Shown piece by piece: positions 1 through 7,966 of a DNA stretch of 54,036 nt. The position numbers and the translations under genes were made by a program. The DNA is from Sphingomonadales bacterium. Its GTDB lineage: Bacteria > Pseudomonadota > Alphaproteobacteria > Sphingomonadales > Sphingomonadaceae. Each line of letters begins with the position of its first letter. The first letter of the stretch is position 1. The stretch is taken from positions 1 to 54,036 of the forward strand of contig JAIXYT010000037.1 of the NCBI GenBank assembly GCA_027490095.1, written 5' to 3'. Below the pieces are notes generated by a model. That model was not told the origin of the DNA and searched no databases. It saw only the letters and a list, made by a program, of their open reading frames with translations.

Positions 1-835
1 CCGGGTCGGTCGGCACGTTCGGGTTCATCACCCGTCCGCCCAGCCCGTCCAGCACCGACGATCCGCCCATGAAATCGCAGCCGTCGACCCACCAGAAGGG
101 GCTGCCAAGGTTGTTGCCGCTGCCCTGCAGGTCGATGAAGGCGCCCACCGGGCTCGGCGCATTGCGGAACCGAAGCCGCTGGAGCCCCACCCGCCGGGCG
201 TTTCGGCCGATGATCACGTTGAAGGTCGGCCGCGCACCCGCCCGCCGATCGGCCGCGGCAGACCGCAGGATCACCCGCCGCGTGTAGGCCACGTTCGGCA
301 ACTGGTTCAGGGTCAGCGTGCCGAAGGTGCCGGCGGGGTCCAGGTCGATGATCGCCCCGGTGAAATTCACCCCCTGCGCTGTTATCAGCCCACCCACATC
401 GGTCAACCGCGCGGCCAGCTCGGCATTGTTGGCCGCCGTGTAGGTCGCGGGCTTGTCGGAATAGATCGAAACGTCGCTGTGGCTGCGCTTCCCCGAAACC
501 GGGTCCAGCAGCTCCAGGCGATAGCGGCCGGGCTGCACCGAAGCCCAGCCCGCGCCCGTCACGATGTTCCCGCCCGAATAGGCGATGGCATCCACAGGCG
601 GATCGCCGAACCCGGCCTGGGCGTACAGCCGCGCCCCATAGATCGCCCCGGTCTGCCAGTCCCGCGCCGGCGTGATCACGCCCGACGCCGTGTCCAGCCA
701 GATCCGCTCCTGCGGATAGACCAGCTTCGAAATCGAAAGCCCACCACCACCATCCACCACAGGCGCCACCCCACGCCCGGGGATCCAGCTGTTCAAGATC
801 CGGGCCCGCACGCGGGACCGGGCCGAAAGGGCCAT
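1..835 (-). CDS. Putative phage tail / right-handed beta-helix protein (3' end outside window)
   Basis: An open frame runs leftward off the window from an ATG at 835, with a perfect AGGAGG Shine-Dalgarno 5 bases upstream. About 278 residues are visible. The N-terminus (MALSARSRVRARILNSW) is followed by a region with 'Y...GARLYAQAGFGDP' and then short beta-rich, Asn/Gly-containing turns (around FNVIIGRNARRVGLQRLRF and IDLQGSGNN) like the coils of a pectate-lyase type beta-helix. Such proteins occur in phage tail fibres and tailspikes. It lies downstream of the replication chain, behind a terminator, so it is probably expressed separately. The tail assignment is inference; the reading frame itself is convincing. 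Confidence 0.55.
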   Translation of the reverse strand, partial: MALSARSRVRARILNSWIPGRGVAPVVDGGGGLSISKLVYPQERIWLDTASGVITPARDWQTGAIYGARLYAQAGFGDPPVDAIAYSGGNIVTGAGWASVQPGRYRLELLDPVSGKRSHSDVSIYSDKPATYTAANNAELAARLTDVGGLITAQGVNFTGAIIDLDPAGTFGTLTLNQLPNVAYTRRVILRSAAADRRAGARPTFNVIIGRNARRVGLQRLRFRNAPSPVGAFIDLQGSGNNLGSPFWWVDGCDFMGGSSVLDGLGGRVMNPNVPTDP

Positions 836-973
836 CAAACCTCCTGAAACTCTTGCACCTTTTGCGCGAACCGCAAGTCCAGCCACAAACCGGGGCCCCG
901 AACCCCGCTTACGTTTTGGCTGGGGAGGACCCGCCGAAACTGGCTGGGGCAGGGCTGCTGGGAAGGGCGCACG

Positions 974-1003
974 AAAAACCCGCCTCGGCTCTCACCGGGC
1001 GGG
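974..1003 (-). terminator. Rho-independent terminator after the leftward early gene chain
   Basis: Read on the minus strand, a CCCGCCCGG / CCGAGGCGGG stem with a short GAGAG-type loop is followed by five T residues. It lies about 70 bases beyond the stop of the 1073-1801 gene and before the tail-like gene, separating the replication chain from it. Confidence 0.75.
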
Positions 1004-1029
1004 CTGCTGGCGCCTCAACTGCGGGCGCA

Positions 1030-1056
1030 CTCTTAGGAACATGACTCTTGTGTCAA
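1030..1056 (-). promoter_or_regulatory. Candidate promoter upstream of the tail-like gene
   Basis: On the minus strand a consensus TTGACA (1056-1051) is followed after 15 bases by TAAGAG (1035-1030). The spacer is short, so the -10 call is uncertain. Transcription from here would meet the terminator at 1003-974 before reaching the gene that starts at 835. Confidence 0.3.
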
Positions 1057-1072
1057 GCAACGAGTCCGGTCG

Positions 1073-1801
1073 TCAAGCCCCTTCGCTCGCCACCAGCCCC
1101 ACCCACGGCACGCGCTTCGCCGCCACCGGCAGCAGCTCAAACGGCAGCCCGGCATAGCAGCGCACATCGATATAGATGTCGGCCAGCGCGTCGAACCACT
1201 TCAGGTACATGCGCCTCGCCGCGTTCACGGCATCCGCGCTGTTCAGCTGCATCACCGGGCACTGCTGCCCCACCCGGGCCGGCAGCCGCGCCTCGTCGTA
1301 CGTCCATTCCGCCGTGCCGTCGGCGCGCAGCATGGCCGGCACAAAGCGCGGCCGCTTGTCCCACCCGCCCGGCCGCACGCCCAGCCTTGCCCACTCCCGC
1401 ACGGTCGCACCCTCGGGGTGCATGGTCACCACGTGCGCCACCAGCTCGGCGATCGGGTGCGCCACATCACGCCCCGGCCCGCTGATATCGATCCGGCACC
1501 CAACCGTGCCGATCCGCTCGATGGCCGCCACCCCGTCGCAGCTGGCCGCCTGCCAGGCATAGCCCGCCGCCTCGGCTTCGATCTGGCACAGCCCCGCCAC
1601 CGGTGAAGCCCCCACCCGCTGCGGCCCATAGGCCCAGTTCACCAGCGCTTCGATCGTGCACCGCCCGCTTTCGGCCCAGGGCACGGGCACGGCCGGCATC
1701 GGCGTGGATCGGTGCGCCTTGGCTGCCGCGCTCACCCGCCCCGCGCTGGGATAGGCGCCCCGGGCCACCACGGCGCGCGCCTCGCCCGCTGGATCTGCCA
1801 T
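1073..1801 (-). CDS. Phage protein of unknown function, 242 aa
   Basis: The ATG at 1801 shares one base with the stop of the upstream gene (TGATG), so translation is probably coupled; a longer frame further upstream is unlikely to be used. The protein begins MADPAGEARAVVARGAY and ends GLVASEGA. It has no signal peptide or membrane segment. A cysteine-containing central part (residues about 60-110) and a Trp/Tyr-rich C-terminus (MYLKWFDALADIYIDV) are visible, but I do not recognise the family. It is the last gene of the leftward replication chain before the terminator at 974-1003. Confidence 0.7.
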   Translation of the reverse strand: MADPAGEARAVVARGAYPSAGRVSAAAKAHRSTPMPAVPVPWAESGRCTIEALVNWAYGPQRVGASPVAGLCQIEAEAAGYAWQAASCDGVAAIERIGTVGCRIDISGPGRDVAHPIAELVAHVVTMHPEGATVREWARLGVRPGGWDKRPRFVPAMLRADGTAEWTYDEARLPARVGQQCPVMQLNSADAVNAARRMYLKWFDALADIYIDVRCYAGLPFELLPVAAKRVPWVGLVASEGA

Positions 1802-2313
1802 CAGCGACCCCCGTTCTTCAGGCAAAGCCCCAGATAACCCCTCGCCGTCAACCTCAGCTCGCGCCGCCACATCCGCGTAACGCGCAGGCCGTTGATCGCC
1901 ATAGCCTCCGCAAATCTCTTCGGATTGCCCGGCGCCAGCCCCCGGCAAAGTGCAAAACCACGCCAACTATCAAAGGCTGCCCCGCTAGGCAGCCACCCCT
2001 GCGGGGCAGGGGCCACACACATCTCGATCCAGTCTCTTACCGCTGTGGCCATCATGTCGGCACTCAAAAGAGCGCGGTCAGCCTCGATAGCAGCGACAGC
2101 AGCCTGCGGCAGCGGGGCGCGGACTTCATCGGTGGGTAACAACTCCTGCAGGTCGGGAAGACCTAGCGCACTCCATGCGGCGCGCGCCTGCTGGGGAGAG
2201 AAAAGGCTTCTAGCGACCCTGACAAATTCCAGTTTTGTCTGCAGCCGCAACCGGCCCTCAGTCGTTTCAAAGGCGGCGAGCAAGTCGTGCGCCACAGAAC
2301 TCCGATCAGCCAT
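1801..2313 (-). CDS. Small protein resembling a primase C-terminal DNA-binding domain, 170 aa
   Basis: The C-terminal half (residues about 95-165: WIEMCVAPAPQGWLPSGAAF, then SWRGFALCRGLAPGNPKRFA, then ITRMW-like and a final GYLGLCLK) follows the pattern of the winged-helix domain at the end of phage D5/P4-type primase-helicases: a small residue cluster, 'F..W....G..PG....F' and a final 'R..RG..GL.L'. The N-terminal half is alpha-helical and unassigned. Here the domain is a separate protein next to the iteron cluster at 2406-2572, downstream of the primase-helicase gene. A role in origin binding is inference. A one-base overlap joins it to the following gene. Confidence 0.6.
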   Translation of the reverse strand: MADRSSVAHDLLAAFETTEGRLRLQTKLEFVRVARSLFSPQQARAAWSALGLPDLQELLPTDEVRAPLPQAAVAAIEADRALLSADMMATAVRDWIEMCVAPAPQGWLPSGAAFDSWRGFALCRGLAPGNPKRFAEAMAINGLRVTRMWRRELRLTARGYLGLCLKNGGR

Positions 2314-2587
2314 TCAAACCTCCCCGAAAGTCGGCTGCTCCAGTCGCAGGGAAGCCCCTAAAGGGGCCTTCCCTGACGGCTGAAGCAGGCGCCGATTTCT
2401 GACGATTGCTCCAGTTGCTCCGGTGTTGCTCCGATGCAATGGAGCGCCGAGCAACCCACTGTTAAGCCTGATAAAATGACGCGCAACCGGGCCTTCGCGG
2501 CAGCTTATGCTTTTCGCCATCGGAGCAGGCTTGCTCCAGTGCGCTCCGATGCTGAAACGCGCACCGGAGCAAGGGTCGAACAGGGGC
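2314..2587. repeat. Iteron-like cluster of TTGCTCC motifs, candidate phage replication origin
   Basis: This 274-base gap inside the otherwise overlapping gene chain holds copies of TTGCTCC at 2406, 2415, 2426 and 2531, GCGCTCC at 2541, and inverted copies at 2521-2527 (CGGAGCA) and 2565-2572 (CGGAGCAA), plus GGAGCG at 2441. Longer matches exist: TTGCTCCAGT is repeated directly at 2406 and 2531, and TTGCTCCGGT at 2415 is inverted at 2563-2572. An AT-richer stretch, gataaaatga, lies between the two clusters near 2470. A 93-codon minus frame crosses the repeats but looks non-coding. The origin role is inferred from repeat structure and position beside the primase gene. Confidence 0.55.
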
Positions 2588-4900
2588 CTATTCATCGTCG
2601 CCCCCGCGTGCTGGCACCACGCACTCTTTCGGGCGTCGGGCCTTGTCGAGGCGGCTCACGACCTTCAGGTGTCCCGCCGAAATCAGGTCGCCCAGAATGC
2701 GCTGCAGATCCCGGCGGCCGGCGCCGGTCGGATCGATCTCGAAAATCGGCGCGATCGCATAGCCCGCCCATTCGGACGCCTTGACGCTCAACCGCCAGTC
2801 GCCTTCCGAAAGTGCATCGCACACGGCAGCGATCTTGGCTGGCGTTGCGCCGGGCTGGATCGGCCACAGCCAGGGCGAGGCCACGCCCACCTTCTCGCCG
2901 TTGGCCAGATCGACGCTGACCATCCGATACCAATCGGCTCGCTCCGGCGGCGGCGCCATGTTCGCCTTTTCGTTGGTGACCCGAAAATAGAAGCGCCTGT
3001 GCTCGGGCTTCACCTTCGCCCGCTCCGCCTCTTCTTCGGTCATCCGGTTGTACACCTGCACCGACCGTGCCGCGCCGATCAGCGCCGAAGCGCCCCGCGC
3101 ACTGTCGGCCGTTGCGGCCTCGCCGTTGCCCTTTCGGATGTGGTGCACCAGGTTGACCGAGCAGTTGCAGGCATGGGCAATCCGCACCCAGGCCCGCTTC
3201 ACCACGGCATCGATGGCCGCGTTGTCGTTCTCGCTGACCGTGTGCGACGAAACAAAAGGGTCGAGTATCAGGACGTCGATCCGACGCCTCCGGATCTCGG
3301 CGATCATCGCATCCACCACAGGCTCTGCGATGATCGTCCCAGACGCCCCCTCGCGCGCCACCACGCAGGGCTGGTCAAGTCCGCTGTCGACGAACAGCCG
3401 GCCCCCGAGCTCGCTCAGCCCGATGTCGAAATGCTTCATCGCCGCCCGGGTGCGCAGCAGCAGCTCGGCCGCGTCATCCTCCAGGTTGTACAGCCAGACG
3501 CGCAGTGGGTTGGTGCCGGGCAGGTCGGGCCGCCCCACTTCGTGGCCGTAAAGCTGCCGTCCGGTCGCCATCGCCAGCGCCTCGCCGATCTTCAGCGCCG
3601 ATTTCCCGATCCCGCCGGCCGCCACGTCCAGGCTCACCCGCCCGCGCAGCAGGTGAAACCCATACAGCCACTGCCTGCGCGGAAGGTCGATTTCATCGGG
3701 CCAGCTGTCGAACGGTGTCGCAGCGATGGCCGCCACGTCCTCAGCCCCGGCCGGCTCGTCGCGAAGCGGCCAATCGCCGGGAAAGTCCGACATTTCCTGC
3801 GGTGCGGCAGCAGCGAACCCCGCGCCCCATGGAACATCACCACCCGGATCCTCGGGGCCCGGATCGTCCCGCAACCGCGCGCCCGAACCCTTCCGCTCCG
3901 CCCGGCGCGCGGCAGCTTCCTGCACCTCGCTCAGGTCGCGGGGCTGGGCGATGCCGGCGGCCAGGCCGCTTTCGATCGTCTTCTCGCTCTTGGCGGCATC
4001 GGGCCAGGCCGCCACCACGTGCTGCAGCGAGGCGCGGGCCACGGAAGCGCTCAGCGCGCCCGCCCCCACCAGCTGGCCCAGCGCGAACGCACTGGCGTTG
4101 ATCTGGTTGTTCCGGTTGCCCTGCGGAGTCGCCGCCAGCGCGCGGATCTCGGCCTCCAGCGCCGCCAACGCGTACTTCCGCACCGCGTCGTCGGCCGACT
4201 CCCCAACCACCGGGGATTTCCCGGCAGTTGCCCGCCCCCGCTCAGGCGGCACCACCTTGCCGTCCACCACCCGGCTGCCTTTCGGCGCGCGCAGCACGTC
4301 GATCAGCGCCTGGGGCGCGTCGGCCGGCACGTGGTTCAGGTCTGCCCGCAGCCAGCGGTACGGCCCCGTCTTGCCCTTGTGGCTGGCCAGCACCACGCTG
4401 GGCGGCACGATCACGTAGCCGCCCTCGCCCCGCACATCCACGTGCAGCGGCAGGCAGCCCCGGTTGCGGATCGGCGGGCCTTCGGCCGGCTGCCGGAAGA
4501 AGATGTGCACCCCGCCGCTGGGCGTGCGCTGGCCCACGGTGCTGGGCAGCTCGCAGCCGATCAGCGCCTCGGTGTCGGCCTTCAGCTGGGCCAGGGTGAA
4601 TTCGGTCAGCTCGCCGGTTTCGGTGTCGACGTCTTCGCGCGGGTCGAAATCCAGCGCGAACACGCCAGTGGCGCCGCCCAGCGGCAGCCCGATCAGCGCG
4701 TCGGGCCACCGCGCCCACCAGGTGCGGATCTGCCCCGCGTCGCAGCTGGCCGCCTTCAACCCGCCCTTCACCAGAGGCGCCTTCGCGGCGTACAGCGGCA
4801 CGCCGCCGTTGTCCCGCTCAGCCGAGTCAGAGGCCCGGCACGGAAACACCGGCCACCCCTTCGCAGCATAGCCCAGCGCAGCCTCGAGGAGGGCGTTCAT
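2588..4900 (-). CDS. Bifunctional primase-polymerase fused to RepA-like helicase, 770 aa
   Basis: This is the likely phage replication initiator. Residues 1 to about 190 form a prim-pol domain (start MNALLEAALGYAAKGWPVFPC) with an acidic DFD motif (VFALDFDP) and the SGGVHIFFR histidine motif. A linker rich in Ala/Glu follows. The C-terminal part is a RecA-fold ATPase with Walker A AAGGIGKSALKIG and Walker B DVLILDPF, then LVHHIRKG. The ATG at 4900 overlaps the upstream stop by four bases (ATGA), which decides the start; the frame is open further upstream but that would overlap two genes. The product should make primers and unwind the origin, which may be the adjacent 2314-2587 region. Confidence 0.9.
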   Translation of the reverse strand: MNALLEAALGYAAKGWPVFPCRASDSAERDNGGVPLYAAKAPLVKGGLKAASCDAGQIRTWWARWPDALIGLPLGGATGVFALDFDPREDVDTETGELTEFTLAQLKADTEALIGCELPSTVGQRTPSGGVHIFFRQPAEGPPIRNRGCLPLHVDVRGEGGYVIVPPSVVLASHKGKTGPYRWLRADLNHVPADAPQALIDVLRAPKGSRVVDGKVVPPERGRATAGKSPVVGESADDAVRKYALAALEAEIRALAATPQGNRNNQINASAFALGQLVGAGALSASVARASLQHVVAAWPDAAKSEKTIESGLAAGIAQPRDLSEVQEAAARRAERKGSGARLRDDPGPEDPGGDVPWGAGFAAAAPQEMSDFPGDWPLRDEPAGAEDVAAIAATPFDSWPDEIDLPRRQWLYGFHLLRGRVSLDVAAGGIGKSALKIGEALAMATGRQLYGHEVGRPDLPGTNPLRVWLYNLEDDAAELLLRTRAAMKHFDIGLSELGGRLFVDSGLDQPCVVAREGASGTIIAEPVVDAMIAEIRRRRIDVLILDPFVSSHTVSENDNAAIDAVVKRAWVRIAHACNCSVNLVHHIRKGNGEAATADSARGASALIGAARSVQVYNRMTEEEAERAKVKPEHRRFYFRVTNEKANMAPPPERADWYRMVSVDLANGEKVGVASPWLWPIQPGATPAKIAAVCDALSEGDWRLSVKASEWAGYAIAPIFEIDPTGAGRRDLQRILGDLISAGHLKVVSRLDKARRPKECVVPARGGDDE

Positions 4901-5214
4901 GCCGGCCTCCGGGAATACCAGTGCGTTTCGGTCGGCGTCTGGATCGTGTAGCTGTGCTGGTGCAGGCCGTGCATCAGATCGTCGGCCAGCTGGCCTGCAA
5001 GGGTCAGCAGTTTGTCCGGGTCGCTCGGAAAGCGGGGATAGTTGATCAGCCCCACGATCACGCCGGCCTCTTGCCCGCCGGTGTAGAGGTATTCCGTGGG
5101 CGTCACCGTCACGCAAAGCCCGACGCTGAAGCAGAACGCCCGGCAGATCTCGCGCGCCTGCGCCGCGTCGCCTGCGATGAAAATGCTGATGGGGCAGCTC
5201 TGGGCGGTGATCAT
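4897..5214 (-). CDS. Phage hypothetical protein, 105 aa
   Basis: This gene sits between the DndC-like enzyme and the primase-polymerase with ATGA overlaps on both sides, so it is clearly part of the operon. The sequence (MITAQSCPISIFIAGDAAQA...; TYEY-like LYTGGQEAGVIVGLINYPRF) has a mixed alpha/beta pattern, four cysteines in the first 35 residues and no membrane segment. Not recognised. Its position suggests an accessory role in replication or DNA modification, but nothing in the sequence proves it. Confidence 0.75.
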   Translation of the reverse strand: MITAQSCPISIFIAGDAAQAREICRAFCFSVGLCVTVTPTEYLYTGGQEAGVIVGLINYPRFPSDPDKLLTLAGQLADDLMHGLHQHSYTIQTPTETHWYSRRPA

Positions 5215-6377
5215 GATCCGACCCAGTCCCGCAACAACAACGGCTGCACAGAACCGTCAGGATAAACCGAGTCCAGCCAAGTATCAGCCCTCGGCTCGTC
5301 ACCGCTCCACTTGTCGGGGAACGTGCGCGCCGCAATAAGCTCCCGAATGCGGGCCTCTTCCTCGGCATTTATCAGGTCCACCTGCGCCCGGCGCTGGATA
5401 TCAAGAATCTGTTCTAAGGCTTTCGCACGGGCCTCCAGAGTAAGCGGGCCCATTCTCTGCGGGTTCTTCGCGATCGAACCGTCCTTCAGGCGCTCCACAC
5501 CAGACTTTCGTAGCCGCTGCGCCGGCTCCCGCATCCAGCGATAAATCGGCTTCAGCTCCAGCAGCGGGGCAAGGTGGGCCCATTGCGGCAAGGCGATCAC
5601 GGCCTCTAGGGCCACGTCGCGCGATGCCAGCGGGCACCCCACGCAGCCCGTGCGTGCATTGATTTCCTGAGCATCGTCGCCGCCATACGCGTCGGCCAAA
5701 ATGCGGGTCGGCCAGGCGCCGAACTCAGGGCGCGGCGCATAGACTTGCAGCCAGTCCCACACGGTGCAGACCCGCCAGTGCAGGATGGGCGCCAATGTCG
5801 CTAGGCGGCCACGGATGCCCTTGGCGTTCGGCAGCTCCTGCTGATACCAGCCCTGACCGCACTCCGCCCCATCTTTGGAGCATGACATGGCGATCCGGCC
5901 GTCGCGCACCGCGCTTTCGCCTTCGCGCACTCCCGTGATCATCAGCGCGGAACCGGGCAAGCTAGAAATAGCAGCCTCAAGAGCGGCCGACATGGGGTCG
6001 ACCTTGATCTGCCGCGTGCACCAGCGCAGCGTGTTGTTGTTCGGCGGAGGCACGCCTCGGCCCAAGATGTAAACCATGAAGCGTTTGTCGATCGGCGCCC
6101 GCACCACTTGGGCCTCAATCCAGTTCCGTTCGCGCAGCTTCTGGATGATCTTGTCAGCCGCCTGCTGCAGAGGCGGCAACTCTTGGCGGGTGTCGGCGTA
6201 GAAAACGAAGAGCCTCTCAGGCTGGGGCAGCTCGCCAGAGTCGATCAGATGAATCAGCAGCGTAAGGGTGGCCGTGCTATCCTTACCACCAGACCAGGCG
6301 ACCGCGACATGGCTGTGGCGCCCCCAATAGGCGCGCAGTGAAGCCAGCGTTAGCTCCACCGCCTCTTCGTGCACCAT
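5211..6377 (-). CDS. DndC-like PP-loop ATPase/sulfurtransferase (PAPS reductase family), 388 aa
   Basis: The PP-loop motif VAWSGGKDSTATL lies near residue 30. Further DndC-type signatures follow: GRGVPPPNN, LRWCTRQIKVDP, a GVREGES motif and the cysteine pairs SCSKDGAECGQGW and TGCVGCPLASRD, plausible ligands for an iron-sulfur cluster. DndC and its relatives transfer sulfur to DNA phosphodiesters in phosphorothioation; other family members reduce PAPS. No dndB, dndD or dndE is present nearby, so the substrate is unknown. I place the start at ATG 6377 (MVHEEAVELTL) because the longer frame would run into ssb. The stop overlaps the next gene by four bases. Confidence 0.8.
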   Translation of the reverse strand: MVHEEAVELTLASLRAYWGRHSHVAVAWSGGKDSTATLTLLIHLIDSGELPQPERLFVFYADTRQELPPLQQAADKIIQKLRERNWIEAQVVRAPIDKRFMVYILGRGVPPPNNNTLRWCTRQIKVDPMSAALEAAISSLPGSALMITGVREGESAVRDGRIAMSCSKDGAECGQGWYQQELPNAKGIRGRLATLAPILHWRVCTVWDWLQVYAPRPEFGAWPTRILADAYGGDDAQEINARTGCVGCPLASRDVALEAVIALPQWAHLAPLLELKPIYRWMREPAQRLRKSGVERLKDGSIAKNPQRMGPLTLEARAKALEQILDIQRRAQVDLINAEEEARIRELIAARTFPDKWSGDEPRADTWLDSVYPDGSVQPLLLRDWVGS

Positions 6378-6522
6378 GCGCACGCCGCGAGCAAAAAGGT
6401 TCTGGGGGGGCGCATCAGGCACGGCAGGACGGGCTTTCAGGCTTGCCCCGCTTGGAATTCGGGGCCGGAAGGTCAGTTTATCGGAAACGGCTAAACCGGG
6501 CGGCGGGGCGTAAACCCCGCCC

Positions 6523-6996
6523 TCAGAAGGGCACGTCGTCGTCCATGTCCTCATCGAAGCTGCTGGCCGGCCGGGCACCCGCGTCGGGGCCGCGCGCCGG
6601 TTGCGAGGCATAGCTATCCTCCCCCGGCGGAGGCGCCCTGGTCCCCGGCGGGCGGTCCAGCAGCACCAGCTGGCCGCGCACGCCCACCACCACTTCGGTG
6701 GTCCAGCGGTCTGCGCCGTCGCGGTCCTGCCACTTCCGGGTGCGCAGCTGCCCTTCCACGTACAGCTTCGAACCCTTGCGCAGATACTGTTCCGCCACCC
6801 GGGCCAGGCCGTCGCCCTGCAGCACGATGTTGTGCCACTCGGTGCGCTCCTTCTTCTCGTTGTTGGCCCGGTCGGTCCAGCTTTCGCTGGTGGCCAGGCT
6901 GAAGGTCGCGATCCGGTTGCCGCTGTCGAAACTGCGCACCTCCGGGTCCTTCCCCAGGTGGCCGATCAGGATCACCTTGTTCACGCTTCCGGCCAT
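6523..6996 (-). CDS. ssb: Single-stranded DNA-binding protein, 157 aa
   Basis: An N-terminal OB fold begins [21 protein letters not shown] and includes [25 protein letters not shown] and [16 protein letters not shown], all typical of bacterial SSB. A Pro/Gly-rich linker follows. The acidic tip DMDDDVPF is the conserved protein-interaction tail (usually DDDIPF). The length is normal. Its place in the leftward chain just upstream of the primase-helicase suggests it coats template DNA during phage replication. It is separated from the upstream gene by a TAG stop directly adjacent to the ATG. Confidence 0.95.
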   Translation of the reverse strand: MAGSVNKVILIGHLGKDPEVRSFDSGNRIATFSLATSESWTDRANNEKKERTEWHNIVLQGDGLARVAEQYLRKGSKLYVEGQLRTRKWQDRDGADRWTTEVVVGVRGQLVLLDRPPGTRAPPPGEDSYASQPARGPDAGARPASSFDEDMDDDVPF

Positions 6997-7296
6997 CTAG
7001 GATTCCTCACTCTCTGAAACGGATTTGTGCGCCGCGTGCTTCAGCAGCGTCACGTGCAGGCGCTGCGAAAGCTCGCGCACGAATTCATGCCGGCCGCCCC
7101 GGCGCACCAGGCCCAGCAGCACCGCGCCGAACCCGGTGGCCAGCGCCGACAGCATCACGCTGGTCTGTTCCGCCACGCTGAAGCCGGCGCGGTCCATCGC
7201 CTCGCGGCGGCATTCCAGCAGGTCGCCCAGCTCGGTTTCCACCTCGTTGCAGACGCGCCGCATCCTGGGCGTGAAGGCCTCGGCCCGATCGCTCAC
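6997..7296 (-). CDS. Phage hypothetical protein, 99 aa
   Basis: A GTG at 7296 overlaps the upstream stop by four bases (GTGA). The same frame is open further upstream but would lie inside the winged-helix gene. The protein starts MSDRAEAFTPRMRRVCNEVE and contains a hydrophobic helix (VMLSALATGFGAVLLGLV) followed by a basic amphipathic C-terminus (RRGGRHEFVRELSQRLHVTL). Function unknown; the hydrophobic stretch may be a membrane helix or a protein core helix. It is translated just before ssb. Confidence 0.7.
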   Translation of the reverse strand: MSDRAEAFTPRMRRVCNEVETELGDLLECRREAMDRAGFSVAEQTSVMLSALATGFGAVLLGLVRRGGRHEFVRELSQRLHVTLLKHAAHKSVSESEES

Positions 7297-7865
7297 AGCG
7301 GCAGCTCCCTGTCGGCCGCGAATTCCGGGCGCGGCGGCTCCCCCAGCTCGTCGCAGATCCGGTGAAACTGGCGGTACCCGTCCAGCAGGCTGCGGCCGGC
7401 CGCCAGCGCGGCTTCCTCGACCGAGGCACCGTCGGCCAGCGCATCGTCGAATGCGTCGGCCTCGGCCTTCAGAAAGGGCTTGAACGGGCACTGCTGCGCC
7501 GGGTTGGTGAAGCGGCGAACGGCCTGGATCGCCTCGCGCGTGCGCAGCGCCTGGTCGCGCTGGGCGCAGTCCGCCTTCACGGTGCGGTCGGAATAGCGCC
7601 CCGCGGTCTGCAGCTGGGGCGGCACGTGGGTGGAAAGCCCGCTCTCCACGATGGTCACGCGCCGGGCGCGGTGGAACCGCTGCACCGTGATCAGCCCCGC
7701 GGCTTCCAGCACGCCGACATAGTTCGGGATGGACCCGGGCGAGCTCAGCCCCAGCATCATCGCCAGCTCCAGGTTCGTCGGCGCCACGGCCCCGTTGCGC
7801 GCGGCGCGCTCGAAGGCGGCGAACACCCGGTCGATCCGGTGCTGCGGAAGGGCAGGCTGGGGCAT
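7293..7865 (-). CDS. LexA-type winged-helix DNA-binding protein, 190 aa
   Basis: Residues 1 to about 70 match the LexA N-terminal winged helix: an initial helix, 'NGAVAPTNLELAMMLGLSSP' (recognition helix region), 'IPNYVGVLEAAGLITVQRF' and a basic wing 'HRARRVTIVESG'. The remainder is helical and has no Ser-Lys protease domain, so it is not a self-cleaving LexA. It probably binds phage DNA as a regulator or replication accessory. Its start shares one base (TAATG) with the stop of a tiny membrane-protein gene. Confidence 0.75.
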   Translation of the reverse strand: MPQPALPQHRIDRVFAAFERAARNGAVAPTNLELAMMLGLSSPGSIPNYVGVLEAAGLITVQRFHRARRVTIVESGLSTHVPPQLQTAGRYSDRTVKADCAQRDQALRTREAIQAVRRFTNPAQQCPFKPFLKAEADAFDDALADGASVEEAALAAGRSLLDGYRQFHRICDELGEPPRPEFAADRELPL

Positions 7866-7966
7866 TACAGGCTCGCCCCCACGATCAGGCCGACCGTGCA
7901 GCTGCCCACCAGCGCCAGAGCCACCAGCAGGGCCAGGGCCGGGATCACCTTGTCCAGGTCAAGCAT
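7865..7966 (-). CDS. Single-span membrane microprotein, 33 aa
   Basis: A short frame opens at ATG 7966, 8 bases inside the end of the Gp37/Gp68-like gene, and its TAA shares one base with the next ATG. The product (MLDLDKVIPALALLVALALV...) is one hydrophobic helix of about 20 residues with a short acidic N-terminus. The exact junctions on both sides and the strong hydrophobicity favour a real gene. Phage microproteins of this type can be membrane-active or accessory, but no function can be assigned. Confidence 0.6.
   Translation of the reverse strand: MLDLDKVIPALALLVALALVGSCTVGLIVGASL

Noticed and set aside
2314-2595. 93-codon minus frame across the iteron region
   Set aside because: It crosses the TTGCTCC repeats, has no Shine-Dalgarno, and would overlap the end of the primase gene.
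2507-4951. 814-codon plus-strand frame opposite the primase-polymerase
   Set aside because: Its translation is Arg/Pro/His/Gln-rich without domains, while the opposite strand has clear prim-pol and Walker motifs; a high-GC shadow.
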